The notes: generated by a model from the letters alone, not told the origin. Counted from the stretch's first letter, positions 1 to 11,293 are shown. The stretch is DNA of 25,109 nt from Coptodactyla brooksi (GCA_033557675.1 JAWQRM010000274.1:1-25109), one strand, 5' to 3'. Numbers and translations are program-made.

Positions 1-137
1 ATACAGTATCGCACTGAAATTTGGCATGTCTGCCTAAATATGAACGGACTTCAAGGCACCATAACCTTTTTTGCAGTAGCAGCGCGTTCTGGCGGTCAAG
101 GAGGTTACTTTTCACCCCACCTAGTACTCACCAATCC

Positions 138-341
138 ATTAATTCTTAATCCGCCAATTCTTCAATCCTTATACCGATTGGCGATACGCAACTAGCCCCA
201 TACGGCTTTAGGTTACGGATCAATACCAACCTGTTATCAATCTATTATCATCTCAAATCATCTACCCTTCCAGTTTATTAATTCTTAATCTGCCAATTCT
301 TCAATCCGTATACCGATTGGCGGTATACAACTAACCCCATA
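138..341. repeat. Diverged direct repeat pair in a grh intron
   Basis: Two 65-bp copies, 138-202 and 277-341, are aligned end to end with a handful of substitutions. Both run from an attaattctt start to a ccccata end, 139 bp apart. The rest of 1-381 is intron upstream of the first grh exon in the window, and I see nothing else in it. The pair may be part of an interspersed repeat or a local duplication; no coding potential was seen. Confidence 0.75.
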
Positions 342-381
342 GTCCGATAAAGTGGATTTTTGAGGACACGTTTCTTTTTAG

Positions 382-3300
382 AATTTCCAACGTCGGCTTC
401 AAGTACTTTCTAGAAACTCCGATATCGACCTCCCAGAGGAGAGAGGACGACCGCATAACGTACATAAACAAGGGCCAATTCTACGGGATAACTTTGGAAT
501 ACATAGACGATCCGAATAAGCAGCTGAAATCCCAAACGGTCAAGGTAAGAAGGTCCCCTTTACGTAATTTCGTCGCGGAAAATGCAAAACCTCCGTTATA
601 AATTGCCAACGTGTGGCTTATCTCTACCAGTTACTCTTCTGCGTATAAGTTTGTCCGGCGAGATGAATAACCGACTGTCATTTGTTATCTGCGCTTGAAT
701 TATGACGGTTTATGAATAATTCACGTGATTGTTACGAGGATTTTATAAGACTCCGGACCGTTTAGCTCGATTCTTTAATTGCGACGCAGCGCGCCCTGGC
801 GGCGTAATGCGTAAACGAAAATTCTAAGAATCCTGCAAAATCGCGCGCGCTCCGTATTCTATTTAATTATCTTCGAGTAACTGTACATCGGTTAATATTA
901 TTCCCACGGCTCATCCCCTATTAAAAAAAAAGACACCACCCTTGGCGGTGCTAAAAATTAAAACTAGTCAAACCGGTTTTTCCGTATGATAACGAAATAG
1001 CGTCGGTTACCATGGTAAAGAAGATTAAATGTCCCTTCCCTTGATAGACCTTGGAACTGTTATTAATTTGTAACGATCTTTCGCTTTTTAGAGCATCGTC
1101 ATGTTAATGTTCAGGGAAGAAAAGAGTCCAGAAGACGAAATAAAGGCTTGGCAATTTTGGCACGGACGACAGCACTCTGTAAAGCAACGTATTCTAGACG
1201 CTGGTAAGGAGACGTGTCCATATTTCAAACTAACATGTACCTTTACTTCTATATACAACTATGTACATAACTATAACAATTTGTCTGTTGCTTGGTACGT
1301 GAGCTAACTGCAAAAATTAAATTTACTGCACAATGGATTGCATAATCTTACATATAATACATACCCGACAATAAAACTAATATTGTTTTGATGATTGTAC
1401 ATTTATTTGGATAAATAATCGATAAGAAAATAGAGTATATTCAATATAAAACATCCGTCTGTCCGTCCGTCCATCTGTCTAGAATATATTTTAGATTGGC
1501 TGTATGCAACCCATCATACAGCATTTCAATAATCAATAGAAAATATAAGACTTCAGTTGATTGTAAATATTCAACTTTTATGTTTCCATAATAAATAATT
1601 ACTCATAATGAGTGATTTAAAAGCAAACTAGTCAGTTCAAACTTAAATTAACTTAAAATTACAGTTCAAAATTAAGTGGACAATAAAATTAATGTTTTTA
1701 TGATTGTCCATTTATTTGAATAAATGATTGATAAGAAAATAGATTGTTTTCGATATAAAATGTTCGTCCGTCCGTCCATCTGTCTATTTCTCACAACTCT
1801 ATATAAAAATTATATTAACTGTCTTCGCAAACAAACAGTCTAGAATATATTTTAGACTGACTGTATACAACCCATCGTACAGCATTTCAATAATCAATAG
1901 AAAATATAAGACTTCAGTTGATTGTAAATATTCAATTTTTATGTTTATGTTTCCATAATAAATAATTACTAATAATAAGTGATTTAAAAGCAAAATAATC
2001 AGTTCAAACTTAAAATTACAGTTCAAAATTAAGTGCACAATAAAATTAATGTTGTTTTTATGATTGTGCATTCATTTGGATAAATGATTGGTAACAAAAT
2101 AGATTATATTCAATATAAAACGTCCGTCCGTCCATCCATCTGTCTATTTCTCACAACTCTATATAAAAGTCATATTAACTGTGTTTGCGAATAAACAGTT
2201 TAGAATATATTTTAGATCATCGTATAGCATTTCAATAATCAATAGAAAATATAAAACTTCAGTTGATTGTAAATATTCAATTTTTATGTTTATGTTTCCG
2301 TAATAAATAATTACTAATGGTGAGTAATTTGAAAGCAAACTAATCAATTCAAACTTAAATTAACTTAAAGTTAATTTAAGTATATTTTAATTTAAAATTA
2401 AAGTTCAAAATTAAGTGGACAATAAAATTAATGTTGTTTTGATGATTGTCCGTCCGTCCGTCCATCCGTCTATTCCTAACAACTCTATATAAAAATTATA
2501 TGAACTGTGTTTGAGAATAGAAAGTTTATATAAAATATATGAGTTCTGTTAATTGTGAATTTTCAATTTTTACGCTACCGATATAAATAATTACTAACGG
2601 TGAGTGATTTAAAGACGAATAAATCGGTTGAAAATTAAGTTAACGGTCTATTTCGCCGGTCCTTAGATACAAAAAATAGCGTTGGACTGGTCGGGTGCAT
2701 CGAAGAAGTGGCCCATAACGCAATCGCCGTCTATTGGAACCCCCTGGAGAGCGCGGCGAAGATTAACATTGCCGTCCAATGTCTAAGCACGGATTTCAGT
2801 AGTCAAAAAGGAGTAAAAGTAAGTTCTCGAGGGAAAAACTCACCTACTTACCTAATTGCCATTACTTTAGGGTCTGCCATTACATTTACAAATAGACACG
2901 TACGAGGATCCGAGAGATACAAACGTCTTCCATAGAGGATACTGCCAAATAAAAGTATTTTGTGATAAGGTACGTGAATATTTTTGCTTTAATACGTCGC
3001 ACAATATTAAAGTTTTCCTTTTATACGTGCAGGGTGCCGAAAGAAAAACGCGCGACGAAGAAAGGAGGGCGGCCAAAAGAAAGATGACGGCGACGGGAAG
3101 AAAGAAGCTGGACGAGCTGTACCACCCGATGTGCGAGAGGTCCGAATTTTACTCGATGATAGACCTAATAAAACCGCCCGTGCTGTTTTCGCCGGCGGAA
3201 GATATCGAAAAGGTTGGTAAAAAACATTTTGTCAACCTAGCGCGACTTTAGTGAGGGTAGTCTTTGATGTTTCCGCAGCTTACCTCGATGGAGCTACAAA

Positions 3301-4587
3301 GTTTTTACGGTCACGACGCGGACGCTTCGCTGAACGGGCCCGTCGAACACGTCAAGGCGGGTTCTCCGTTTTTGCTGCACGCCGCCGCGAAAACGCCGAC
3401 GACGCCCACGTTGAAGTTCCACAACCATTTCCCCCCGGACGCGGACAAAAAAGACAATATCCTGGAGAGCAGCTTAGGCGGAGACAGCGGAATGTTCCCT
3501 CCGCCCCTTAAAAGGGCGAAACTTATCGGAACGGGGTTGGGAATGGGAAGCGCCGGGCCGCCGCCGTTGAACGAACGAGTCATGCTATACGTGAGGCAGG
3601 AGTCCGAAGAAGTTTACACCCCTTTGCACGTGGTCCCTCCGACCACGGTCGGCCTTTTAAACGCGGTAAGTTTTGAGAGAGGATCAGGGGAGATCGAAAT
3701 TTTCACCTTCTTTATGAAGACGATCATAACGCCCAGTAGTTCTTATTGACCATTCGAATTGAGGTGAAGATATGGTACTCGTCCCGTTAGCTTAGCTTTT
3801 TCGCTTAAATGCATGGACCTGGATGTACTGGGCTTTTATGTTTTGTCGTTATCGGTTTTGTTTTTTTGTGACCTTTCGTGTCATCTCATCGTTTCATATA
3901 CATATAATAGCATTCGGACGGCGTAACATTAACTAAGTGTGGCATGACGATTAACACAAACACTAAACGTTTAGAGACATGGCTAAATCACTACCACTAT
4001 ATTTTCGCGCGCCAAAAAAAAAAGCTCAGTACTTCTTCTAAATCTATGCTAAATACAGAAAGACAGAAATTATTGAAAATTATGTAAAATTAATTTTTAA
4101 TAATTAAAAAAAAATTATTAAAAAAAGAAATTAATTCTGTTTTCCTTATTTTGCAGATTGAGAATAAGTACAAAATTTCTGCTTCGAGTATAAATAACTT
4201 GTTTCGAAAAAACAAAAAAGGGTAAGTTGTTATATTGGAATAAGTAGTGGTAGTTAATTAGTATTAGTATTAGCGGTAGTTTCGTACCCCCTTCACTTAA
4301 CATGCTTTGCTAATTAATATAGTACGGGATAGCGCAAACTTTCACACTCATCCTACACGTTCGGCCGAACGGACGGACAGATTTGTAAAAATAGTAAAAT
4401 TGGCTTCTTTACGTAAATCGTCGGAGAACATTATTTAACGATTGCCTCGTTGTGTTGCAGCATTTTGGCCAAGATGGACGATGACATGGTAGCGTATTAT
4501 TGCAACGAAGATCTGTTCCTGCTCGAATTGAAAACGGTAGACGAAGATCTGTTAGACATAACATTCGTGGAATTATCCGACCACTGA
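382..4587 (+). CDS. grh: Grainyhead transcription factor, 3' part (8 coding exons)
   Basis: Sequence-specific CP2/LSF-family transcription factor of epithelial and barrier genes, acting in the nucleus. Exons: 382-544, 1092-1203, 2667-2818, 2871-2969, 3033-3212, 3279-3665, 4157-4221, 4461-4587 (stop TGA 4585-4587). All junctions are GT-AG and phases agree, giving 427 codons plus stop; the first base completes a codon begun off the left edge. The first six exons carry the CP2 DNA-binding region, including [37 protein letters not shown] and [20 protein letters not shown]. The last three carry the C-terminal dimerisation region with [19 protein letters not shown] and ending in VELSDH. These blocks identify Grainyhead rather than the shorter LSF/TFCP2 branch. 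The N-terminal activation region is outside the window. Intron sizes range from 52 bp to 1.46 kb. No frame damage was seen. Confidence 0.95.
545..1091 (+). other. grh intron without recognisable features
   Basis: 547-bp intron with donor gtaaga at 545 and acceptor ttttag ending at 1091. It is AT-rich with scattered CpG. I see no convincing reading frame, RNA or repeat. Confidence 0.6.
1368..2645. repeat. Degenerate long-unit tandem array with GTCC microsatellites
   Basis: Fills most of the 1204-2666 grh intron. Units begin with acaataaaa(c/t)taatgtt at 1368, 1680, 2037 and 2419, so lengths are about 312, 357 and 382 bp plus a partial fourth. Each carries a (GTCC)n/(GTCY)n tract (near 1458, 1770, 2123 and 2448). 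Units 1-3 then share segments around agaatatattttaga, cagcatttcaataatcaata and cttcagttgattgtaaat; unit 4 is much more diverged. Unit 1 lacks a roughly 50-bp segment (starting tatttctcacaactc) present in the others. Short frames inside differ between copies and end at random, so I do not call them genes. Confidence 0.85.
3666..4156 (+). other. grh intron without recognisable features
   Basis: 491-bp intron between the exons ending in GLLNA and starting IENKYKIS. Donor gtaagt at 3666, acceptor ttgcag ending at 4156. It is AT-rich with poly-A runs. Nothing else supported. Confidence 0.6.
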
Positions 4588-4946
4588 CATGCTCAACTTA
4601 ATCTTTAAGTTTCCTCGGTCCTCATTACTTCTTTGTTGTGATTGTTTATTTTTTTTTATATTATGAAAGGATTCTAATTTTTAAGACAAAAGAGAAAATG
4701 TTAATTAGAATTTTATTATTGTTTATATGAAAGTTTGTTGAGATGAATAATTTTCGAGCGTAAGTTATTGTTAGCCCTTTGTTTTATTATTATTATTTTA
4801 TGTTTCAACGTTCCGTACGCGTTGCGATCAGATTTAGCATCGAATGCAGAAAAGTGGTTGGTGACATGTGTATGATCTCATAGGTGCACAATTTTCGTAT
4901 CACTCCCTCGGCCAGACACGTGCGGGGGACCTCTTTATATTCGTAC

Positions 4947-4954
4947 TGTATATA
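4947..4954 (+). promoter_or_regulatory. Candidate Pumilio response element in grh 3' UTR
   Basis: TGTATATA matches the UGUANAUA consensus bound by PUF proteins in mRNA 3' UTRs. A motif this short also arises by chance in AT-rich DNA, so this is only a candidate. Confidence 0.25.
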
Positions 4955-5889
4955 GCTTCAGAATAATATTTTATTTTATATTTTTACATGTTATTTGTGT
5001 ACATAAACACAAGCCATAGCGTCCGCGAGCGATGCCATATAGACTATTCGGTATATTTTGTAAAAGTAACAAACAGACACGCAAACGTGTCCCTAAGTAC
5101 TAACACTTGTCACCTGTTGTCTCCGATTATATGTAATCACCTCCAAAAAATGACGAAGAGAATTTTCAAACCGTACCTGACACGCTTTATGCCGTTAAAA
5201 TCAAAATCTTATAAGGTACACGATTTAGTTTCATTTTTCTCCATTTATACTTTCTCTGTATATCATTTTTTTACGGTACTGATTTAAGAATTATATCTGT
5301 ATATTTTTTTTTGATTATGCATTAGCCGATAAGTTCTTATATTTCGAATTAGACTAGAATTTTTTTTAGCTACTAGTAATAGCTCTCTGTTACGTATAAG
5401 TTACATTTTCCATATACACTTAGCGTATCTTTTATTACGTTAATTAAGTTTTTACGTACATTCGAGAAGTAAAAAGTGTACAATTATTTTGTTATTATTT
5501 TTTAAATCGATTACAAATTATTTTATTGGTTGAGATAGTATTATTATAAATTTTATTTGTTTTTGACAGATTTCTTTATTTAATATTACGGGTGTTTATT
5601 ACGTAAATCGTTCATATTTTTTACGTTTAGGTTATATTTTCGCTATTTTCATTTTTATATTAAAGTTAATCTAAGAATTCAAAAGCCCGATGAAGGATTT
5701 ATGTTACGACATCCGGAAGACATGTAAAAACGTTAATTTACGGATTAGCAGATACTCTAATAACCAATGTCAGCTGCGTCACCATTCCATTATATAGATT
5801 AGAGCAACTCAATGTTGATAATATTCGCAATATTATAAGCTAGTTTTTTTTTTTATATAAAATTGTATGTCTCAAATGATTTTTTTTTA

Positions 5890-5895
5890 AATAAA
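5890..5895 (+). terminator. Candidate grh poly(A) signal
   Basis: AATAAA followed within 30-45 bp by a GT-rich stretch (tgcttgcggtgtcgg), the usual layout of an animal cleavage/polyadenylation site. It is 1.3 kb after the grh stop codon. Confidence 0.55.
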
Positions 5896-5972
5896 AACTG
5901 CATAAAATCCAAGGTACGTTCTGCTTGCGGTGTCGGAAAAAAAAAAAAAAGACAACTCTACAGGTGATATAA

Positions 5973-5978
5973 TTTATT
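5973..5978 (-). terminator. Candidate staufen poly(A) signal (distal)
   Basis: TTTATT on the plus strand is AATAAA on the minus strand. Downstream (minus direction) lies a GT/T-rich tract ending in a run of T's (5939-5951 on plus is A's). A second, proximal candidate is at 6826-6831. Using the distal site gives a staufen 3' UTR of about 1.2 kb. Confidence 0.45.
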
Positions 5979-7180
5979 GATTTCAAATTTACGTACGTCT
6001 ACACAGAAATGTGACAACTTCTCATTCCAATATCTGCGTAAATATTTATACACTAAAACTGGAAGAAAACATTCGCCAGCTCTGTACGCCGTTAATGTGT
6101 ACTACCTAAACTTACACGTCCACGCGTTCTCATTCGTACGATAATCAATAAGTAACGGAAAGATTAAAAATTCCTTATCTTTCAGAATTTGTTTATAATT
6201 TATCAACGTACGGTAATCAATAAAATTGATAGGCATGTATTCAGAATTCTTTAACAGTCGTTATATTAAAAAAAAAAATGTTACATACCCAAACGTATAT
6301 AAGATAAATATAGGTAATACCGAATACACACCCGTTACACGATAAAGAAAGTAAAAATGGTTTAACGTCGTACACATAACTGCAATGGATATTAACTACA
6401 TACACGTCAAATCTCTGAGATGACCGTTTTGTTAAAATACTGAAAACTAATAAACAGGTTCACGACGAAGTATAAATATAGTCAACATTTGAAGATTGCA
6501 TCAATCGCAGCCCTAGAAAAACAAAACCCATCTACTGCATACGCACGTACAGTTTGTTAAGAATTTTAAATAGTTTATACAATAATAATAATAATAATAA
6601 ATAATGTTATACAGAAATTCAATTTTTCGACTTATACATATGAGTTTTTTTTTTTTGTGAATAAACTTAATATTCGGGAACTCATCATGCACACGTTTAA
6701 TAATAATTTGTATTCCCGTTAAAGATTTTTTTTTTATCCCAAACAAAAAGATTTACTATTGGTACCTCAGAAACTGTATATATATCCACATTCTTATTTA
6801 TATATAAATTAATACATACAACGAATTTATTCCTCTAAGATATCAATATAAGCTTTATATTTAAGATAAATATAGAGTAGTTAGTGTTCATGACGAGCTT
6901 CTGACGAAACGAGTCTGCATATTACATATTTTTAGATTTTAAACCAATTTCTTTTTTTTTCCTTTTTTGTTTTTTCTCTTTTGACAGCATTCCACATTAC
7001 GTTTTCTGCCCATTAAAAGCGTACGGGAACAGTGCGCAAGCGATAAATAATCGACAATTTTATAAATATGTCAAGTATATCAATTCGTCACGTAACCACA
7101 TAAAAATAATTTACATCTTCCGAAAATTTTACATAATTAATAATGTTTCGCGTCGCATGGCCCTGGTAAAAATTATCGAT
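5979..7180 (-). other. staufen 3' untranslated region (inferred)
   Basis: AT-rich sequence 3' of the staufen stop on the minus strand, with homopolymer runs and an (aat)n tract near 6581-6603. No coding region, RNA gene or mobile element is recognised in it. The boundary depends on which candidate poly(A) signal is used. Confidence 0.45.
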
Positions 7181-7235
7181 TTACTTTTTGCTGTTTTGAC
7201 TAATTCCGGTTTTCGTACTTAACTGAGGCGTACCG
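7181..7235 (-). other. stau: staufen terminal coding exon (inferred)
   Basis: After the donor gtaagt at 7296-7291 (minus strand), an acceptor ttgcag before 7235 restores phase. It opens 17 further residues, GTPQLSTKTGISQNSKK, and a TAA at 7181-7183. Without this splice the frame stops at TAA 7293-7295, overlapping the donor, giving a 762-aa protein. I prefer the spliced form because donor and acceptor are both strong and the intron (61 bp) has the local size. Confidence 0.7.
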
Positions 7236-10200
7236 CTGCAATGACAGTTACGATGCTAGTTACTCGAAATTGACGTCTCGGAGACGTAAAACTTACGTGT
7301 CGGCGACGGTATCTTTGCACGGCGTTATGTTATCGAGGCCTAACTCGGATAGCACGTTTAGAGCTTCCAACGACGCCTTCTCGTGCGACGCTTCTGTAGT
7401 TGGTCCTTCGCCGTGACATACCTAAAATCATATTTCGATTATAAAATCAGTTTGGAACCGCTACACCAGAACTAATTAAAGTTTTGGTAATAAGCGGAAT
7501 TTACCTGTGGCGGATTTGTATTTAGAGATACCAAAGTTAAATATTGTTCGTGGTTCGCCTTCGGAAAGTCGGAGAACTGCACGTGTATGTCCATCAGCTG
7601 CGCCAAGTAAAGAAGCTTGTCTTTCGAGCGCACACCTTGCGGTGGCGTCGGAGGTAGTTTAACCATTTTCTTTTCAGACGTGGCTCCGTTCACCGTCGAT
7701 TGGGAGCAGTCGACGGTTTTCGGCTTGTTCTGTAGCGTGATCGACTGATCGCCGACCAGCAGCAAGCCCGGTACGAGTTGACGGCCGCCGCTACCGCCGA
7801 CGGACGTCACTTCTGGCGCGGGCTTCTCTTCCATGAACGTTACCTTGCGCGGTTTCTCCGCGGCCTCGGGAGCGGTTACCTCTTTTTCCGCTTTAGCGTT
7901 TCCGTTAATCGCGTTCGGTTTGGGTGGGGACATGGGCGCATTTGAGTAACCGAGGGCGTTCAGTAATGCTTGAGCGGCGCTCCTTTTAGCGATTTTTTTG
8001 TTAGGCCCGACGCCGTTACAAGAAATACCGTTGACGGAAGCCTGTATAACGAATTCGCGGCGACGAGGAGCACCTCTCTCTTCGATAACGGTATATACGG
8101 GTTCCTTCTCTTTATTAGCCTGTTGAATTTGGATCAAACGCGATATCGGGTTAATTTCTTCCGCGTACTCTGAAGTTTTGTCCGAGTTCACCTTAATCAG
8201 GTTGCGGGTTTTCTTTTTGTTGGTGACTCGTTTTTTCTTTAAATTGCACGAAGCGGAGGCCGAAGGTAACGGCGGGAACTTTGCTAACTTCTCCAACATT
8301 TTCTCTGCGGCACGCTTTTTCGATTTTTTTTTACCGTTACCTTCCCCCTCTACTATGATGTCCCCTATCTTGCATTGCGTGATGAAGACCTTCATATGCG
8401 GGGGACCTTTTTCGCTTAGAACCTCGAACGCTACGCTTAAGTGACGTTTTAAAGCTATTTCGTGCACGAGAGAAATTGGGGATTTCAAATCTGCATTTAC
8501 GTCGTTCTCTCCGTTTTCGATTGTTTGTTCTGAAAAGCGATACTCGTTTATAAGGGACAAATTAGAAACGGTAAATTAATTCTCACCGATACTGTTTCCG
8601 TCCTCGCTCCCTCTGCCTTCCTCGGCGTTCAACCGTTTAATATCTTCTATGGCCTTAGATGCGGCATCGTGCCTCGCTGCCTGCACTGTAAGGCCAGTAC
8701 CAGAATATTCACGATCGGCAATGCGGAGAAGCACCGAGCAAATCTCCGCATTGCCGTGCTGTTGGAAGGCCGGACGTATTTGGTTGTAATAACGGTTATC
8801 GTAAGAATTATAGTGACCTCTCATCGGATGACTACGCCTAACGTCGCAATTGTACCTCGGTTGCCCTTGAGGGCTGTACAAACTGTGTCGCGTATAATAC
8901 CCCGTAGGTTGGGGCACGTAAGTCTAGAGACGAAAGTTTGGTCATTATTTAGATCGTACGCAGAGTGCTGCTGTAAAAACCACTCGCAAAACTATGCTCA
9001 CGATGGAGATACTTACCTGTTGATGGTGTCCCGGGCCGTTTTCGACGACGTACACGGTACGTTCGCCTCTCTTCATCGCTAAGGCGTTTAATTCGACGGT
9101 AGGCGTCACCATTCCCGTAGAGGTCACCCTAACCCCCTGCCTGTTATTCCGAGCTGTCTTCGGCGGCGGATGCTTGAGCTGCGTCTTGGCGAGAGCCTGG
9201 GCCGCCGCCGAGTGCTGCGCCTTCTTGATGCTGGGGCCCTCGGCTTCGTACTCCTCGTTGTCGAGCTTCAACGTTACCGTAAAGATCTTCTTGTGGGCGG
9301 GGCCCTGCTCGCCCGTCAGCCGATACTGGTGTTGAATCTTGTTGTAGCGAGCCAGCTCGTTCACTAAGCACATGGGGGTTTTCTCTTTTATGTTTGCCAA
9401 AATGGGCAACGCTGAAGAAGTAGTAGTGTTTGATGGCGGGCTCTGTTGCTGTGGATCTACGGGATTCTCCGGTTGACGGTGCTGGTGCGTGTGCTGTGTT
9501 GACTGCTGTTGAGGCGACTGTTGCTGTTGATCTTCAACACTCATGTTATGCGAATGAGTAGTACGTTGATCGTAATATACTGCGTTTAAAAAATAACTTT
9601 AAAGACGAGATCGGAATTTTTTTTAAACCGTCGGTTTCACCTGGCACGGAATTTGTTTTCGGAGGCTGTTGGGGATGTTGAGGGATCGGAGCAATTGCCG
9701 TCGTCGTTATTAACGTCGGCCCAGGTCCAGGCATCGACACGAGCACACCTTCAATAATATCGATTTTTCACGTATGGGTTTCGAATTCCCCGGCGGACAG
9801 AAGAATTATACGAGCGCGTCGAGGTAGGCATGATATACGCGATAACTAAAGTTGAAAAGAAACGGACGAAGAATGTTCGTTATATTTTAAAGTTTCAAAA
9901 CGTAACAAACTGTTAAATAAAACTTTATCTTCGCGTTCGATACCAAATTTAGTTTGTTTGAAATAAAGTTTTGGTATGTTGATTTCTAATCGCATATTTT
10001 GCATTCGTCGGTTATATCAACATTCCACTGTAACAGTGGAATTTTCAAGGTTCCTTCGGTGTCGTTAACGTCCGCGTGCGTCTTAATCAGTCGTTATTAA
10101 CAGGTCCGCGGATATAAATAAATGTTCTCCGCTTAGTTTCGTCTTATTAATGTATCATCGTTTTATTCCAATCCTGTTCTGACGAACATTTTGTTGGTTT

Positions 10201-10789
10201 TCGACTTTCGTCATTTTCAAGTGAATGCACGTGTAAGATGGGTGAAGTGTCCGTTTGGTTATTAATTTGTATACTGTTGATGTTACGGTTTTTTTGTCTG
10301 TAAATCTCTAGGGCATCCTGGGTATCAATTTTTTTGCCTTTTCCTTGTATTCCCAATATTGTCATTGCTTCCTCAATGGTGCCTGGTTCGTGTCAGCATT
10401 TAAGGAGGTGTTGGGCGTAGTTGGAGTCGGCTTTACACATACATTCACTTGAAAATAACGAAAGTCGATGTAATACATAAATAAATGTCTGATGTCCGCT
10501 TCATCTGTAACTTTAGTTATCGCGCTCGTATGACTCTTCTACCAGCGGAGCGACTCATTCCAAGCCTGTGTACAATCTGAACTATTTGAATTGTTTAAAT
10601 TCTTACTGGAATGAGGAGATCCAGGTACAGTCATCAGCATTCTTTGCGCGGGCTGCGTCATTTGTTGGACATTCATTCTGAAACGCATCGAAACGTAAAG
10701 TCGACGATCGATAAGCTCCGCGCGAAAGCTCACCTATTATTTCTCTGCATTGTAGGCGGCAATTGATGATGTTCTGGATGTCTCATCAT
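7181..10789 (-). CDS. stau: Staufen, double-stranded RNA-binding protein (8 coding exons)
   Basis: Cytoplasmic RNP protein that binds structured mRNA and directs its localisation and translation. Minus-strand exons: 10734-10789 (ATG 10787-10789; exon begins 10792), 10607-10677, 9641-9748, 9017-9579, 8587-8923, 7505-8529, 7297-7421, 7181-7235. Phases agree and the CDS is 2340 nt, 779 aa. Domains: dsRBD1 about 146-213; dsRBD2 about 237-362, split by a Pro/Tyr-rich insert and an intron, as is characteristic of insect Staufen; dsRBD3 about 394-460 (with KKKSKKRAAEKML); dsRBD4 about 505-572 (KKIAKRSAAQALL); C-terminal dsRBD5-type region about 679-752, broken after NTNPPQ. A Gln/Pro-rich stretch (residues 91-130) precedes dsRBD1. 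The N-terminal exons are inferred from phase-compatible splice sites; the acceptor at 9749-9750 (ttgaag) has a poor pyrimidine tract. If it is not used, ATG at 9734 is an alternative start. Confidence 0.92.
10022..10042. repeat. Perfect short palindrome in staufen intron
   Basis: Arms attccactg (10022-10030) and cagtggaat (10034-10042) are perfectly complementary around a 3-base centre. It lies in the intron 9749-10606, apart from the retroelement fragment there. Function unknown; it could be chance or the end of a small element. Confidence 0.5.
10147..10468 (-). mobile_element. Penelope-like element C-terminal (GIY-YIG region) fragment
   Basis: Inside staufen intron 9749-10606. Read on the minus strand from about 10437, the translation runs CKADSNYAQHLLKC, one stop, HEPGTIEEAMTILG, then KGKKIDTQDALEIYRQKN and NNQTDTSP, ending in a stop at 10147-10149. 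The order SNYAQHLL / H..GTIE..M.IL / KGKK.....LEIY / NNQTD resembles the C-terminal GIY-YIG endonuclease region of Penelope-like retroelements. This assignment is from pattern memory, not a search. One in-frame stop and the short length make it a dead fragment. Inverted copies of a roughly 24-bp sequence (10201-10224 and 10445-10468, 23/24 matching) bracket it. A related piece is in the NOMO intron at 19655-19825. Confidence 0.65.
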
Positions 10790-11293
10790 TTTCTAAAAAC
10801 ATAAATAACTGAAACATTTAAATACGCATCTCAAGTTTATTGAATTATCGTTACCATAATAAAACTCATTGTTTACGGTCACATTTTACGAGATCGTATT
10901 TAAAATTAATGGGAATTAATACGTAATTCGCCGAAAGCGAACTTTCGTTCTGGTGTTTAGGATTATATTTAAAGGGAACAAATCTGTATTGGCGTTACGA
11001 ATGTTGCCGGTTCAGAGAAAAGTATCAGTATTTTTTCGTCAGTTCGGGAGCCACTTACCGCTTTTCTTATAATAATTTACTTTATAGGGCACTACGTAAA
11101 TAAATAGAATATCCAATAAACTATCGAACACCACTACTAAATCGTTTAAATACGTTGGCAAACAAGAAAGAAAAATTAGGTCTAACATGCGGCCATGTTT
11201 GAATCGGTTGCGGCCTGTTGACAATGTTGCCACATGTAGCTAAACAATAGAGGTTTTCTTAGAATATTAATATTGTATTTATTTGTACACTTC

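Larger units (their letters stand above)
4588..5895 (+). other. grh 3' untranslated region (inferred)
   Basis: AT-rich sequence after the grh stop with no coding potential. The AATAAA at 5890-5895 is the only canonical signal I found by eye on this strand before it, implying a 3' UTR of about 1.3 kb. A Pumilio-type motif lies at 4947-4954. The extent is inferred, not shown by transcript data. Confidence 0.5.

Noticed and set aside
1799..2347. Two similar hydrophobic minus-strand frames
   Set aside because: They are the same stretch of the grh-intron tandem array read twice; AT-rich content gives Ile/Leu/Tyr-rich translations by chance.
8178..8444. Plus-strand open frame of 88 codons opposite staufen
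   Set aside because: It is the complement of the staufen dsRBD3 exon, which is conserved and phase-consistent on the minus strand; the plus frame has low-complexity Phe-rich content.
10147..10468. Hammerhead ribozyme, as found in some Penelope-like elements
   Set aside because: I looked for a CTGANGA core followed by a GAAA segment near this fragment and did not see a convincing pair.
10539..10733. Free-standing 64-codon minus-strand gene upstream of staufen
   Set aside because: Only its middle part (10607-10677) is supported, as the second staufen coding exon. Sequence on both sides is intron with a clear donor (gtaaga) and acceptor (tttcag).
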